NCBI GenBank assembly: GCA_013399875.1
Contig: VXAZ01008028.1
Location: 470,080-534,079, forward strand
Source of the DNA: Gymnorhina tibicen
Taxonomy: Eukaryota > Chordata > Aves > Passeriformes > Artamidae
DNA: 64,000 nucleotides
Direction of reading: 5' to 3'
Positions 12,435-26,301 of the stretch are shown here, one piece after another (position 1 is the first letter of the stretch; each line of letters opens with the position of its first letter). The position numbers were made by a program, and so were the translations under genes. Under the pieces are notes generated by a model. It saw only the letters and a program-made list of their open reading frames with translations. It did not search any database and had not been told where the DNA came from.

Positions 12435-14770
12435 GCACAGTAATGGCAGTTCTTAAACTCCAGTTCTGTGTGCTAATGTTGGGAAAAAACTCTAATGCTG
12501 CTATTGAGACTAAAATTCACGGTGAGAACTACTAAGAGATCATTAAGTTTCCTTGTTACGTACATTGAGTTTGATTATCCAAATAAATTACAATTTCTTA
12601 GTAATCAGACAACCTTTGCAGCACAATACAACAAGAAGATGCCATAGTTACACAAGTGAATCAGTTTGAGGGGGCTGTGAGAGTTGTCATGATATTAGGA
12701 ATTCTATTTGGGGAAGTAATTATCCACACACGATGCAAATGATCAATCACTGTGAAGTTAGTAACAAATGTGGGGTTTACATGGCTCATTAGTATCCACG
12801 ATACAGAGACACACACACTACAGAAAGTTTCTTTGTCACTGACAGTCACAAGTACTGCAATGTGCTTTTCCCTGACTTACACAGATAGGAGTTCTGTGGA
12901 AGAAGACAACATCCTCTTCTTTTATCCTGAAATAGCGTCAAGAGTCAAGATTCTTTCGTTGGTGCAAGGCTATAAAAGGAGAGGGCTCATCACCTGTGCT
13001 GCTCTCAGAAAACCTCAAGTATTGGGAAGGTAACTGCTCCCTCAGCCAGCACGGAATAACAGCCAGGACCGGCAGGAAAACTCCAAATGTACGGTGATAT
13101 AAGCACTGGAATATTCGCAGGATAAGATCAGCACCCAGTGCTGGGTACTTTTTGCATTTCAAAGCCAGGAAGGGGATTCATTGACAATACTGACATCAAA
13201 GGCTGAGTCACTGAGGGGACTCACTCACTGACAAGGAGCTTTAAATACTTTTCCCTGCTGCATTAAACTCTGAGGCTGCACAGTTTGGGAGATCACAGGT
13301 CATGAAAAGGCCAGAATTTAAACAGACTGGGACAAATCTTGGGATACCAGCACCTGAATCTAGAAATAGCAAGGTTACTGCAGGAGCAGCATTTACTTCT
13401 CTTCTTAGCACAACCAAACTCCTGTCTTTAGAGATGATCTTGTTTGTTATTAAAGTAGTTACCTATTTACAAAGGCAGATGTATTTCCCTGTAATGACCC
13501 TGATTAATGATGTGAATTGACCTCAGTTGACTACTGATTTTTGCAATTACCTTTTAAGTGTGATAATGGGTATGTAAATGTTGCATCTGAACTCTTCCAG
13601 ATCCAGAACGAGTTTCTCCGTAAGACATTAGATTCATGTGTTCCTTGAGATGGCTTTCTGGTGTTTTTTGCCCACTGCTGCCTGTATCAATATTAGTAAG
13701 CAGCAAAGTATCACAGCACGGGGAGAAACTGACACAAAGGCAAGATTTGACAAGGCTCACAAAATCCTGAATTGAGTAAACAAGAACTGTCAAGACCAGA
13801 GTCAGAATTTTTAAAAAAGGGTATTTGAAATCGTAACTTCTTATTTTTGAGCAGTTAAAATTTGTCCAAATAAAACTAAATATAACAGCAAGCTTATAAT
13901 TAATAATATCAGAAGAAATATCACCACCTTATTACTTATGAGTTGGACACCTATAAACTTTACTAAAAATTGATCAGAGGTTAGAATTGTCCTTAAAAAG
14001 GCACATTAGCCCCTCAAAGCCCTGAAAAAACAAAATCCCAGTTTAGATCCATGTTCCAAAGCTGGATTTGGATTTGTATGGGGAAAACTAGATATTGATT
14101 CTGGACTTCTAGTTTCACATCCAAGAAGGAACAGTGCTACCAGTGCTGAAGATGTTACCTGATGTGTATTTGTCAGAAAATTACAAAAGCAATGATGAAA
14201 GGCAGTAGCCAAAAACATAATTTTATGAGTTCAATGGCTTATGAAAGAATGTGCACTACCTCAAGGCACGATTTTTGTGCTAAAAGGCAAATCTATCAAC
14301 ACAAAAACTTGCCATTTCCAAGCTATTGTTTGGCATTTCTTAATTCCCAGGTGACACATTGGATCTCAGAATGTTGTCTGCTGAAATATGTGTAATGAAA
14401 AACCTAGGACCAGGTTATCTAAACATGTACTTGGAAAAGTAAGAAACACAAGTGTCACAAATTTTTATAAATACCTCAAGACAAATGAAAGAGGAAATGA
14501 AGTTAAATAAAGGGTCACAAATTAAAGCCTCTGCAACCACAAGACTATCAGCAACCAAGCAGGAGCAGTACAAGCTTCCAACTTAGGAAAAAATCACCCT
14601 GAGAAGGGAGAGTGAACCAGAGATCAGCAGTGGAGAGAAATTCCTTCCAGACTTGTCAGCTTGAGCTGCTTTGGCTATAAAGTATCTTCGACTTCAAAAC
14701 ACAGAAGAACAAGTCAGATAGTATCAGAGAATTCATGAAGAACACACCAGCTGATCACTCAACATCTTAC
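12435..14770. other. Unique intron, nothing recognised
   Basis: No exon or repeat that I can name. Confidence 0.5.
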
Positions 14771-14965
14771 AGAATCACAGAATGGTTTGGATTGGAAGGG
14801 ACATCAAAGATCATCCAGTTCCACCCCCCTGCCATGGGCAGGGACACCTTCCACTATCCCAGGCTGCTCCAAGCCCCGTCCAATCTGGTCTTGGACACTT
14901 CCAAGGATGGGACAGCCACAGCTTCTCTGAGCAAGCTGTGCCAGGGCCTGTTTCTCTTTGGTAAA
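14771..14965 (-). mobile_element. CR1 LINE 3' end
   Basis: Starts 'agaatcacagaatggtttgg', then 'ccatgggcagggacaccttc', 'ggctgctccaagccc', 'cttctctgagcaagctgtgc'. The minus strand decodes to a decayed ORF2 C-terminus (LREAVAVPSLEVSKTRLDGA). It is little diverged and probably one of the younger insertions here. Confidence 0.95.
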
Positions 14966-17290
14966 AGAAAGCAGGAGACAAACTGCATTGAAATGCACCA
15001 AGGAACAATCCAAATGTTGAGAAGATGTATATTTAATAAATATTTTAGGCTTTCAAATATTTTCCTCACTAGCTATTTCCCTTAATGTTTGTTAACTTGC
15101 TATTTGCTAAAGCACTCCAATATTTGCAGAGTGTCTCAGAAATCTCATTAATCACCTCCTAAAAGCACTAAGCCAATTAGTATGTGTGGCACCCACCAGA
15201 GGAGAGCTCTGAACTGTGGTGTCGTTACCTACTTCTGCAATAAACTGCTCTCATCATCATTACTCCTGACAGTGACCCAGTGTAGATGTTTTACAACACA
15301 CTGATAAAACACCAGGCTCTAAAACTGCCATCTTTTTAGGAAATGATTTCTTCAAGATCCAATTAGAAGAAAAAAATATTGAAGTTCAGTAAGTTAATAA
15401 ATGAGTTTCTGAAATTTAAAACTCTATTGTTTTTCTCTCCTCACTAGTACCAGCTAATATAAAGAGAAACTCGCGTTTACCCAATAAGGTATCTCTTTAA
15501 ATCTTGTTTTAACAAGCTGCATTGACACAGAGGAGATTCATATGCAGCATATCAAAATAAGAATTCTTCTGTTTTGCTCTTTGTGTTTGATATAAAAATT
15601 AAGAAAAAAGACCTCCTAAAGCTTTAAAGATGATGACTCACCACGAAGATTTAATTAATTGAAAGGAAAAGACTACAATGCCTTTTGAAATAAAACCAAG
15701 AATACTAACACCAAATCTTAGTTCTACAGAGAAATAGAATTTATGCAACACACAGCTCAATATCCATAGGTTACTTACATTATTCACAACTAGTAGCAGC
15801 CTACACTCCCATCAGAAATTGCAATAAAGCTTTTCTTTATGAGAACATCTCCTTTCATCTCCAACTAAAAATGTAAAAATATACTACCCTACCTAAAATA
15901 TGAATTGCATCACTTCTAAAAATACACTGGTATCTATATGTGTCCCTTCACTGGAGTAATTTTTAGCACTATAACCAGGCAGTATCCCAACAGCTCTTTC
16001 AAGAATTAGCAGGAAGAAGAAAGGGGCCAAAATATCTGTTTCACTTGGGTCAGGCAGCTTCACTTAGCATCGTATGCTTTCTACAGGCTGCCAGGCAACA
16101 ACACCGTCTGGCAATTCTTATCTCCACTTTCTAAATGTCTGAAATTCAAGGAGCAGAACAGCAGAAAACGTGCATTAATGAGCCCAGCATTCCCATCTGA
16201 GTACCTTCCTCCCATATTCCCCCCAGTGCTTCCCTGCTCTAACTCACTCGGTTCGATTTTTGCAGCTGTGCATTTAAAGGTTAAACTCTTGGAGTGAAAA
16301 CAAAACAAGAAAGAAAAGGAAAACAGGGGAAAATGCATGAGCTCCGTTCAGTACTCATGATTTACTAGTAGTAAATCAACGAGTATAGCCCAAAGGAATG
16401 TTAACAGGTATTCACTGCTTCCAGAAGAACTTTACATGATTTGAATATTGCTTAGCAACACTGACTCTATTTAAAGGGCTGTGACAATAACATATGTATG
16501 AGTAGGTCCAGAAAATAGCAGCTTCATGACACCCATACCAGTGCTTTATCCAGAAAGCTGGATTCTTCTGCTCTATGCCCTTGCTCTCTCAAGGAGCAGG
16601 CTCTCATTCCAGAACCCAAATAAGAGTTAAAGGATCAATGCACATAGAAGACTTAGATAATGTCACAGAGATCACACACTTTTGGTTTCTAAATTCTTAA
16701 AACCACAGTTCTAACAAATACATTACCATTAAACTTATTGTTTATCCTTTGGCAGAAGAAATTCCTACATTACTGAGTTCTGTCCTGTGCTTATGAAATA
16801 CCAGAGCACCTTTTAAAATGGATAAATTGAAGGTTTGCTTAACAGATGAAATAAATAAGAAAAACAGATGCAGTGGCAGTTGCGTTACTCTATCAGATAA
16901 TGAAGAGGGGACTGGAGAGGTGACACAGAGTTGCTCACCCACCCTAATCCTCTCAACATCCTACTTCATTCCCACACAGCACTGGGCTATGCAAACCCAG
17001 CACCAATTTCCCAACATAAAATAGTGGCAGCGAGTCATGTAACACCCATTTATTAAAAACACAACAGGGAACAGGGTTTCCTACAAAGCATTGGCTTGAT
17101 CAGCTTAATGCAGTGGAACTGCTGCCTGGGTTTTAGAGTCAAACCACAACATGGGATCGAAGAGTCCAGCAACAGCAACAAAAGTGGCACACGTAATTTA
17201 TTGTGGAATATGATAGCAGGCATCATGATAGGATAAAACAGGTGTCGAATGGAGATTTGGGGACATTATTCTCTCCAAGTGGTAAATCAC
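14966..17290. other. Unique AT-rich intron, nothing recognised
   Basis: No supportable feature. Confidence 0.5.
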
Positions 17291-17304
17291 AGGCATGCTA
17301 GGGA

Positions 17305-17570
17305 TGAGAACTTCGGAATCGCTGCAAAGAGTTTTGCAAAAGAAGCCATTTGCGGTGCGGTGCTTTATCCGCCCTGCACACCCCGAAATAACGCGGCAGG
17401 GCTGCCACCTGCTGGAACTCGGTAACACACAGCCAGAAACAGGGCCGAGGAACTGGGGACTGCTGGATGGAGAAAAACAGGAGGGAGTGGCTGGTTACAA
17501 GGGAAATTGCGGTATTTATAGTAAGAGCATGCAGATAAAATTGGATTAAATTCACGCGTCCGAGAAAAGA
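17305..17570. promoter_or_regulatory. Small CpG cluster with a possible CTCF site
   Basis: About 13 CpGs in roughly 265 bp, far above the surrounding intron, together with 'GCCACCTGCTGG' at 17404-17415. Its reverse complement CCAGCAGGTGGC matches the CTCF core. A TATTTATAG lies at 17513-17521. It may be a boundary or enhancer element; no exon follows it on either strand that I can support. Confidence 0.35.
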
Positions 17571-20500
17571 GCATCAATACACTCTCAAAGTCCTTCAGAC
17601 CAAATCACATTTAAGGATCCCGACTGCAGCAACTTCTCTACACTTATCAGGGAGGACTTCTTTTTCCAAAGGCTTTGGGCAGTGGTCCAAGACACATAAA
17701 AAGGATCGAAGAGCAAACAGAACACATGCTAGCCCAGAAACATTCAACCTCCTGTAATGCAACTCAACTGCAAATATCCACCATTACCAGAGTTATAATA
17801 CCATGAAAACATCAGAAAATTCATTACCTGAAGTGAGTTTTTCAGTATTCTACTGAATGGAAAGAATATTCTTATTTTTTTACAAATTGATCAAACTAAG
17901 CTGCATTTCAGGTCTAAAAAGTAGAGCTTTTCCAAGTAAGACACAATTTCTGAACAAATTGATATATAAATATTGTCTCACAATAAATCACTGCCACTTG
18001 CCTTCCTTTTTTCTTTACTGCTTTGTATCTCCTTCCTTGTCTCTACCTTTTTATCTTCTTCCTACAATTCCTCTTACTTTTAATGTTTCCATGGCAATGA
18101 CAGCAAAAGAAAAGATTAGATATGCTTTGTGTATTTCTTTCTTTTTTTACATAAAATTTTGGAAGATGGCAAAGGGAAAGAAATAATATCACATATCCCT
18201 CAGAGAGTGATGCCAGATCCAGGCCAATAACTCATTATGCAAGGATTTACCAATTAACAGCTATTTGTAAGCTCCTCTTCGTAAGCATTTAAACTGAGAA
18301 CAACAGCTCTAAAGACAATCTGTTAAAAAAACAGAGGGAAAGAAAGTAAGAAAGTATAATCCAATAGAAAGTGAAAGTTAAAGTATTTAACTAGAACTGC
18401 TAAGGGTTATTGGATACCTTCTGGACAACATCCAAAGTGTATTCTGCATTTTTATATTGAAGTCTTTATATTAAGGCAAAAAGTTGCAGATCTACAGTTA
18501 AGAATAAATGGATTTTTGCATCTGAAATTAAAATTAAATAGGGGAGCCTATCCAACAGCTGCATATTTTCAACCCTTCTCAAAGCAGAGGGTTCTCCTTT
18601 AATAGTTCACCACCTGGAGGAGGAATTCTGCAACTAAGCTGCAATCCCCATTTCTCAAGAACCTGCCAGATGCACTAAAAATGTAACTGAGACCATTTAT
18701 CGTAGAAATACTTTAGAATGTAACAAGGAAGAATTCATTCTATTTTTAAAAGCGTTCTCTCGAAGCACCCATGGATCAATAGCAGACATTCCCATCTCTT
18801 CTGTGGTAACAAAGACACCCTGTAGATGTTCAGTCCTTAAAAATACCCAGAGGTGTGTATGCCAGTGTCATTTAAAGAGAGAACACTGCACTTAGGGAGC
18901 TCAGAATGCAATGCTGTGGTACTTGCAACTGTGGGACTTGAGAAAATCTGAGCTCTTCTCTCCTCCTGCCCCACAGCCCCTCCGTTTTGGTGAATGTACT
19001 TCCCCTGAAAATGGAAGCTGGGAGACATACAGTGTTTTTCAATTAGGTAAAAGTGAATAAATTGTTCTGGTGGTTTTTTCTGGCTTTTTTTTTTTTTTTT
19101 GTGAGAAAACAATTTCCCAAATTAAGACACTGACTCTAAAATGGTTGTGTCAGGATTATATTTCACTGGGAAAGGTAACTGGATTATCCAAAAATTATTA
19201 GGAACTTCTATGACATTACTTAACTTCTAAACACAAGCCAGCTTTTCCTCTTACAAGGAACACAAACATCCAAGTCACCACAGTGGTCCCTTTTTAATTT
19301 TATTTTACAGTGGTTTAGACCGAAGCTGATTGAACTCTGCCTCAAGCTTTTCTTCTACATATCCATTTTAAAATTCTTTGGTCTCTTTCATAGACGGCTG
19401 AAGTTGCTGCAGGACTTTCCATTTCTTGCTTCAGTATTCAACGTCTGGGAGATGCTGGTTCACTGATAATTAGAGATCTGGTCTATTTGCAGAGGAAAGA
19501 GATATTTATATTTCTCAGGGAGTTCAAGTACTGAATATATGGCAAGGCTGTGCAGTATCTACAAGGATGTGAACCCCAGAAATTCCAGTTCCATGAGTCA
19601 GATGAAATACTTCCCATAAGCACTGCTAACTTAGTCATGTAGATATTGTATGTGAAGAGAATCTAAACCACCTTTCAAAACTTCATATGGGTTGGAAATT
19701 ATATGAAAAATTGCCTGTTTCTTTCTTATGCAGAATATACATCCTAACTTGAAAGGTTCAAATATCTTCGGGGATGTTTTTTCCTCTCCGTAAAGGATCC
19801 ATCACCAGCTTAAACAATGTGAAATGCTCCAAAGCTTTACTCTTGCAAATCATATTGACCAATAGGTTTGGGGGTGAGGTTTTTGAGATTTCAAAATTCC
19901 CACAAAATTAACGTCATTCTTTCAGATATTTGGGTCTCCACATCCAATGGAGAACACTGATTAACCCTTAAATTACACTTTGAACCACGGGGAGTTTGTA
20001 CAAATGACCACAGAAATGCAAGTTTTCCAGTACTGCAGTTCTGATGAGATGTTTAAAGCGGCTCTTTATAAGAAAGCAATAAATGTTGGAAAAGTGGATG
20101 TTACTTGTGACTGATTTCCATTCCCTGTTTACAAGTGCTTACACAACTAACCTACTGACATGAAGATTTCCTATTAATAAGAAATCTGGAATGGGTGTGC
20201 CAAGGAGTTTATAAGTTAATATGATATATTACTTGATTTGTCTCCAGAAAAATAAGCATACTGGCCTGTTATTGCATATCTAACCACCTATTTCATGTTC
20301 ATAACACACTTCTCATAATTTGAGTAATCCATCTTTATAGAATTTTTTATGATTAATTCATGTTTTCCCCCATTAAATCCTCAGCCAAGTGACAATACAT
20401 ACTTTTTTATGGAAAAAAACATGATTTAAGGATATACTGACTTCTATTTCAGAACATAACATATGATTTCATGTATTGTTCTTCATCACTGAAGTACATC

Positions 20501-20840
20501 ATCCTTTCTTCTCATGTTTGGTGGGGTTTTTCTTCACTTTAACTGTCTGTGAAGGTTATTGCAATTTACAGAGCCAGCTTAATTTTGAAACCTTTCAGGC
20601 CTCCTTGCCCTCTGATGTGAGTTTTCTGTCAAGGAACCACACCCTTCTCTCACAATTTGGAGTCTTCACAGTTACAAGGCACATTAAGGAGTCTGGATGG
20701 AAGCCTGTAAACTCTTTTCCTCTAGAAACATGTGACAGAATAAATTTCCACTAAACAAAACTATTTTATTCCAGAAGCTGTTCATTCCCAAAATAAAGCA
20801 CATCCCTTCAGAAGATGTATTTCGTCAGAATAAGAAGAAA
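17571..20840. other. Unique AT-rich intron with a 16-T run
   Basis: A T run lies at 19085-19100. Otherwise no exon, RNA or transposon was recognised. Confidence 0.5.
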
Positions 20841-20925
20841 TTCCTTCCTTTCTTCCTTCCTTTTCCTTCCTTCCTTCCTTTCCTTTCTTCTCTTCTCTGT
20901 CTCTTTTTTTCTTTTCTTTCTTTCC
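20841..20925 (+). repeat. Polypyrimidine tract (TTCC)n / (CTTT)n
   Basis: 85 nt of C and T with a single G at 20899, built from TTCC, CTTT and TCTC units. The apparent Lys/Arg/Glu-rich frame on the minus strand (KERKEKKRQRREERKGRK) is only a translation of this tract. Confidence 0.95.
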
Positions 20926-21599
20926 AGTGTGCACACATATTATCTCCACTGTTCATTAACTTAACTCCTGTAAATGTAAATCTGCTTAGTCCCAAAAATC
21001 TCCTTTTCTCACCCAAGAGCCTGTGTCCCACAGATCCCCTCACCCCTCTGGTTTCTCAGCAGTTTTTAACATTCATTTCTCTCCATTCCCTTGCCACTCA
21101 GTCTTGCCCTTACACAAGTCCATCCCTTCTCTGCTCATTTATTTAAAGATTAATTTTAAAACCCCATTTCCCACCACAATGCGACTCTGTTCCTCACCTG
21201 CCAACACACCGTTGTACCAAATTCCAAAGAGACAAAGTGCACAGAGATCTTTTAGGGCTGGGAACACTGACTCCAGCAGTGTGATGCAGCTGCTGGGACC
21301 ATTCCTCGAAGAAGCTGCAGGACACAGGAATCCCTTTTCCTGAGAAAAGGAGTAACCAGCTGGGAGTGAGAGAAGGGAAAACACCCATGAGCAGCCAGAG
21401 CAGCAGAGCTCAGCCCAGGCTATCCAGCAGCTTTAACGGCTGTAAGTCCCACCTGACACCCCATAATGCCATCATGGTGGCAGCAGTGATGAGGACAGAT
21501 GGGTCCACCAGGGAAGATAATCATGATGGATCATTTTAACCCAGAAAAGCCAACAAACTGCAAAGAGGAAACTCTCTGAGAAGTATCTATTTGGTCCTT

Positions 21600-21682
21600 C
21601 TTAGGGTATTGTAAGGGTCTGAAAGAATGTTGGACTTGATGGTATTGGAGGTCTTTTTCAACCTCACTGACTCTATGATTTC
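21600..21682 (+). mobile_element. Short CR1 3' terminus
   Basis: 'gttggacttgatggtattgg', 'aggtctttttcaacctcac', 'tgactctatga' is the last approximately 80 bp of a sense CR1. Confidence 0.75.
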
Positions 21683-21808
21683 CCACATAATTTTTCAAAC
21701 AGGGAAAAAACCTCTTGCAATAGCAATGTGATTAATGTCAAGACACCTGTAAATAGATTGTCCATAACTGTGCATTCTCATACTCTCACATTTAACCAAC
21801 ATTTAAAA

Positions 21809-21860
21809 GTAAAAAAACAAACCAAATCAAACCAAACCAAAAGCAACCAAAAAACCACAC
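21809..21860 (+). repeat. Low-complexity (CAAAC)n-like tract
   Basis: Irregular AACCAAATC and AAACCAAACC units, free of G apart from one AGC. Confidence 0.7.
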
Positions 21861-23225
21861 TAAAGCTCAGGTGAGAATATATATCAATAAACTAAATACA
21901 AGATAACATTTAGAGAAGCCCATATAATGCAGAAAGAAATTAATAATGCAAAACTACATATAAACTGCTATTTTTGAAAACCATGTAAAGGTTGTCTATT
22001 AGAAATTATTCTTAATGGTATTTGTGACAGCTTAATTTGCCTATTTAAAATAAATATACTCCAATTGCTTTCTCAAATGTTCTTCTCCCACTCTTAAATG
22101 ATACAAGCTCATTTAACAACTGGTAGTCAAACATGTTCCAAACTGCAGAGGATTATCGTGAAGCAAAAATAATTCTGCCATTCTAAAAAAAGTGGCTGGC
22201 AATTAGTGATTTCAGTTGGCCTTTTCTCCACAGTGTTTAGCAGAATGTTATATTTAAGCCTTATTAAAATGTACAGAGATTCTAAAATCTTAAATATAGA
22301 TTTCCTTGCTAATTCTCTGTCAAAGTCAAATAGATAAAACATAAATGTGGAAACAATCTTAGACAACAGAATTAGAATGGCCATATTGGGTTAAGAAATA
22401 AATCATTGTATTAATATACCTATACGGTCTGTATCACCATTTGATTTTCCACTGGAAAGTACTCTCTTAGCTCAAACCCTATTTTTACCTAAGAGTAGCT
22501 TGAAACCTATCAAGAAAAAATGAAAATAAACACTTTTAGAGTATATTTATATCTATTAAAGTTAAGCTCTTGGCTTTTTCCTCATCTGAATTTGAACTAT
22601 CAGCTCCTCATGCATCTTTTTCACACACTAGAAAATTCCCTGCTTTCTTTGTCAGAAATACTCTACTCATAATTGATAGCTTGGAGAACACATGGATGAT
22701 CTAAACCATTACCTGAGATTCTTTAAATTATATTTTAAACTCATTTCTCCATAAATCTCATCATTTCTATGTATAAAACTAGGGCAATAAAGTTTAATTG
22801 TTTTGCTTTTTCATCAAACTGAAATGATCATTTAATTCTGATTTTGTTATTCAGTATTAACCACATACCAGTGTATCACACAATGCTATTTTTTTTTACT
22901 GTTTTTTATCAAAAAAACAAAGGTAGTGAGCTGGGCTATAGCTTTAGACACAACCAGCACAGATTGTCTTCAAAGGTTTTCCCCTTGGCACGAGGAATCA
23001 GTGAGGGCACAAAACCTCATAGGAACTTCATGATCAACTTTCTGTGTGTTTCCAGGGGAAGAAAGTTTATGTGGGAGAAAAAAAAGCAAAAAGAAACCCC
23101 AAACTCCTAGCAATGACCCAGAACCAGATTTCTTGGGGCTGTGCAGAGGCAGTAAAAGTGAGATACACATTCTCTCCTGCCTCTTGCTTGCCCGTGCTAC
23201 ACAAAAAAAGAGGATTCAAACATAA
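21861..23225. other. Unique AT-rich intron, nothing recognised
   Basis: No supportable feature. Confidence 0.5.
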
Positions 23226-23350
23226 TCATAGAATCATTTAGGTTGGAAAAGACCTTCAGGATCATTGAGTTAACCCAGCACTGCCTAGGCCACCCCTAGG
23301 CCATGTCCCCACGTGCCACATCTACACATAAAAGCTCTTTTCACGGTGAA
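23226..23350 (-). mobile_element. CR1 LINE 3' end, older subfamily
   Basis: Reads 'atcatagaatcatttaggtt', 'ggaaaagaccttcaggatca', 'ggccatgtccccacgtgcca', antisense to CR1. It belongs to the same subfamily as the copy at 63637, which shares 'ccccaagtgccacatcc'. Confidence 0.85.
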
Positions 23351-25927
23351 GTTCCTTTAGATTCTACAAACTCTACAGCCCATGTGGAAAAAGGAAACAA
23401 AGACTGCATCCAATTAAAGACTCGCACTGTATTTTAATTTCTAGACAAGCTGTAAAGGAGGGGAGATGTACCTATCCTGGATCTCTTACTGCAGTATTAT
23501 ATTTTATTGTATTACTTTTCAGCTCTAAGTCTCTGCAGGTTACTGAAGCCAGTGCTCTTCCTTGCCCCTCCTGCATCTCCTGCACCAATGGTTGGGTCTC
23601 CCACTCCTTCCCCCTTTATTGCCTGCCCCAGCACTGAGTCAAACTGTAACATAAACACTATAGTAAAGAAAAATGCAGAGCAGAGAAAGAGTCTGTGTCA
23701 TTCAACAGTGCAGCAGAGATTGCCTTGTGGAATGGATCATTTCTGGGGCACACTGAAACAAGGGTGCAATGCAATCTCTGGCAAACAGTTTGATAAAGTT
23801 GCCATTTCCTCCCTTGACTTTGCCAAAACTGAACTGCAATAGCTGTAAGGTCTCTCACTGACTATACAGCAAACACAAAAAATTAGAAACATGCTAATCG
23901 TAAAGAGTGGAATAATAATATTAAAAATTAAAGCAATTAACTAGTTACTCCTGACTATCCAGCACGGGCACCATCATTTGCCTTCTGTACGTGCTGAGCT
24001 TAGAAGTTGGAATAATGCTCATTTTGGTGAAAACTTCATCAAGCAAAGACAATCTTTGTCCCTTAAATAAGAAGACAGGCTACATAGACTAAGAAATTAA
24101 TCCAGGAGGCAAGCCCACAAGTCAGTGTGCTGAAAGCATTTGCAGAATAAGGATAATATTTACTGTCTTTCCAAATTTTTATGCTGTGCATAAAACTTTC
24201 CAACTATTATAAAGAATAACTCAGAGACAAATGACAGAACAAAGTTACTGGTATGTCTGTGTTTCCTTTTCAGAATGTGTTCATGCTGTACATATTAATA
24301 AATATCAGTGAAATTAAATCAAAATAACATATATGGCAATTGAGCAGGAATTTTCTGAATCACCAGAGATTGCTACCATAGTTATTTACAGGAGCACTAA
24401 ACAAAGCTGTGATTATATTAAAATATAGGTGAAGCCTACGTTAAGGCAGAGGAGGTATAATGAAGATTAAAGAGGAAATACACCTCTAATGTTCTTACAA
24501 TGAACAGATAAAGAAAAAAATTACCAGTTCCCATTGAACAGGGGAAAATGCTTTTCAGTTCATTAAGAAGAATGAAGTGAAAAACAGGGTTTGCACATAT
24601 TAGAAATTCTTCACAGCTTTAAAGATGTTAACAGCAGAAGGTGCATTTCAGATCACATTTTGTGGCGTTCAAGCCTAAAAAAATAGGTATGAAATTCCAC
24701 TCAGTGTTTTAAAACAAGATTATAATCTCTGATACAGGACATGAAGAGAAATAAATATATGTGTACATCTGTTTCTACTTATTTACACATTATTTCAGAA
24801 AAACGTAGTTCAGAAACAAACAATAAATATATCTAAAGAAAATAGTATTATTTGTGTCCCATCCTGCCCTGCAGAAGATGGGAAAACATCTTATTTTCAG
24901 TTTCCTTGGCACTCTGCTTGCAATCCACGCACCTGTCCCTGGAAGAGCTCTGGCTGACACTTCCAAGGCAGGTAAGACCCCACATTTGTCCCCATCCCCA
25001 GGATCTCAGTGGAAGATGTGGGATCTAACAGATGTGGTTTGCTCTGATTCGAGATCTGACCTTTCTCTAATAAGAGAACCACAGGTGGTGTTTTAAAAGA
25101 GAAGTTCTCCAGGTGAACGGAACTTCAGGGAGACATTACCTGCAACAAGGACCTAATTAAACAGAATTGATTTCCTCCCAAATGTTTCTCGCTATTTATG
25201 GTTTAGGAACCTCGCTGCACAGGAGACTAGAAAAGAAAGAAGGAAAACCCAAAAAACCGTATATTTGAATGGCAATTATTTTGTATGCCCCAGCTGGTTT
25301 TGGCAGTTATTTTAAAATGCCAGAGAATTTAAATTTCACTTTGATGAAGGCACTTGTTAGTTCTTAGTAGTGAACAAGACAATTCCAGGGCACAAAGTTC
25401 AAAAGAAAGCATTCACAGAAGGCAATTATTAGACTCAACTACACTGAGATGCTGCTGCAGCTGAACAGCCCTGTCTGGTAGTAGTAGGGTCAGAAATTTA
25501 ATGTTGCACCATTTGGTGTAATGGCTCTGATAACTGCTTGCTTATTTTCACACCTACAGTGGAAAGTAATTAAAGTAAAATCCTTTTAGGTGTAATTAGA
25601 TGGCAGGACTCATTTAAACTGAATGCAATAAAAAGACGAAAAGTAAAGGAGCAGAAAAATGAAGGAAGTATCAGATTTTATAATTAACAGGTCAGTACCT
25701 TCTCTATTCTAAATTTATTCAGAAAAAAAAATTGCTTAGTAAAGGCCTGAGAATTACATACCTTTAGATTTTTTTTCCTTCAAAATATCCAAAATACTAA
25801 AGAAGGAAATGAATGTGATTTATATATTTTAAATAGAGATTTTATATTCTACTGTTAGGAAGCAACTGTATTAAAATAAAGGTATAATAAAGTACCTCTT
25901 CTTATTTGGTACCACTTAACATTTGGT
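23351..25927. other. Unique intron, nothing recognised
   Basis: No supportable exon or repeat. Confidence 0.5.
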
Positions 25928-26301
25928 TCAGGCTGGAGAAGAGGAGGCTTTGGGGTGACCTAATCGGTGCCTTCCAGTGCCTGAAGGAGCCAACAGGAAA
26001 GATGGAGAGAGACAATTTACAAGGGATGGAGGGACAGGACAAGGGGGAATGGCTTCCCACTGCCAGAGGACAGGGTTAGATGGAATACTGGGAAGGAATT
26101 GTTCCCTTTGAGGGTGGGGAGGCCCTGGCACAGGGTGCCCAGGGAAGTTGTGGCTGCCCCTGGATCCCTGGAAGTGTCCAAGGCCAGGCTGGACAGGGCT
26201 TGGAGCAACCTGGGATAGTGGAAGGTGTCCCTGCCCATGGCATGAGATGTTCTTGAATTTCCCTTCCAACCTAAACCATTCCATGATTCCATGATTCCAT
26301 T
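25928..26301 (+). mobile_element. CR1 LINE 3' end (about 370 bp)
   Basis: Sense copy from 'aggctggagaagaggaggct' through 'gaaagatggagagagac', 'gaggccctggcacagggtgc' and 'gtgtccctgcccatggca' to 'aaccattccatgattccatg'. It keeps three CATGATTC-type terminal units, the hallmark 8-bp repeat of CR1. The frames overlapping it on the minus strand are antisense artefacts. Confidence 0.96.

Noticed and set aside
20825..21043. Lys/Arg/Glu-rich 72-codon frame
   Set aside because: Translation of the polypyrimidine tract's complement.
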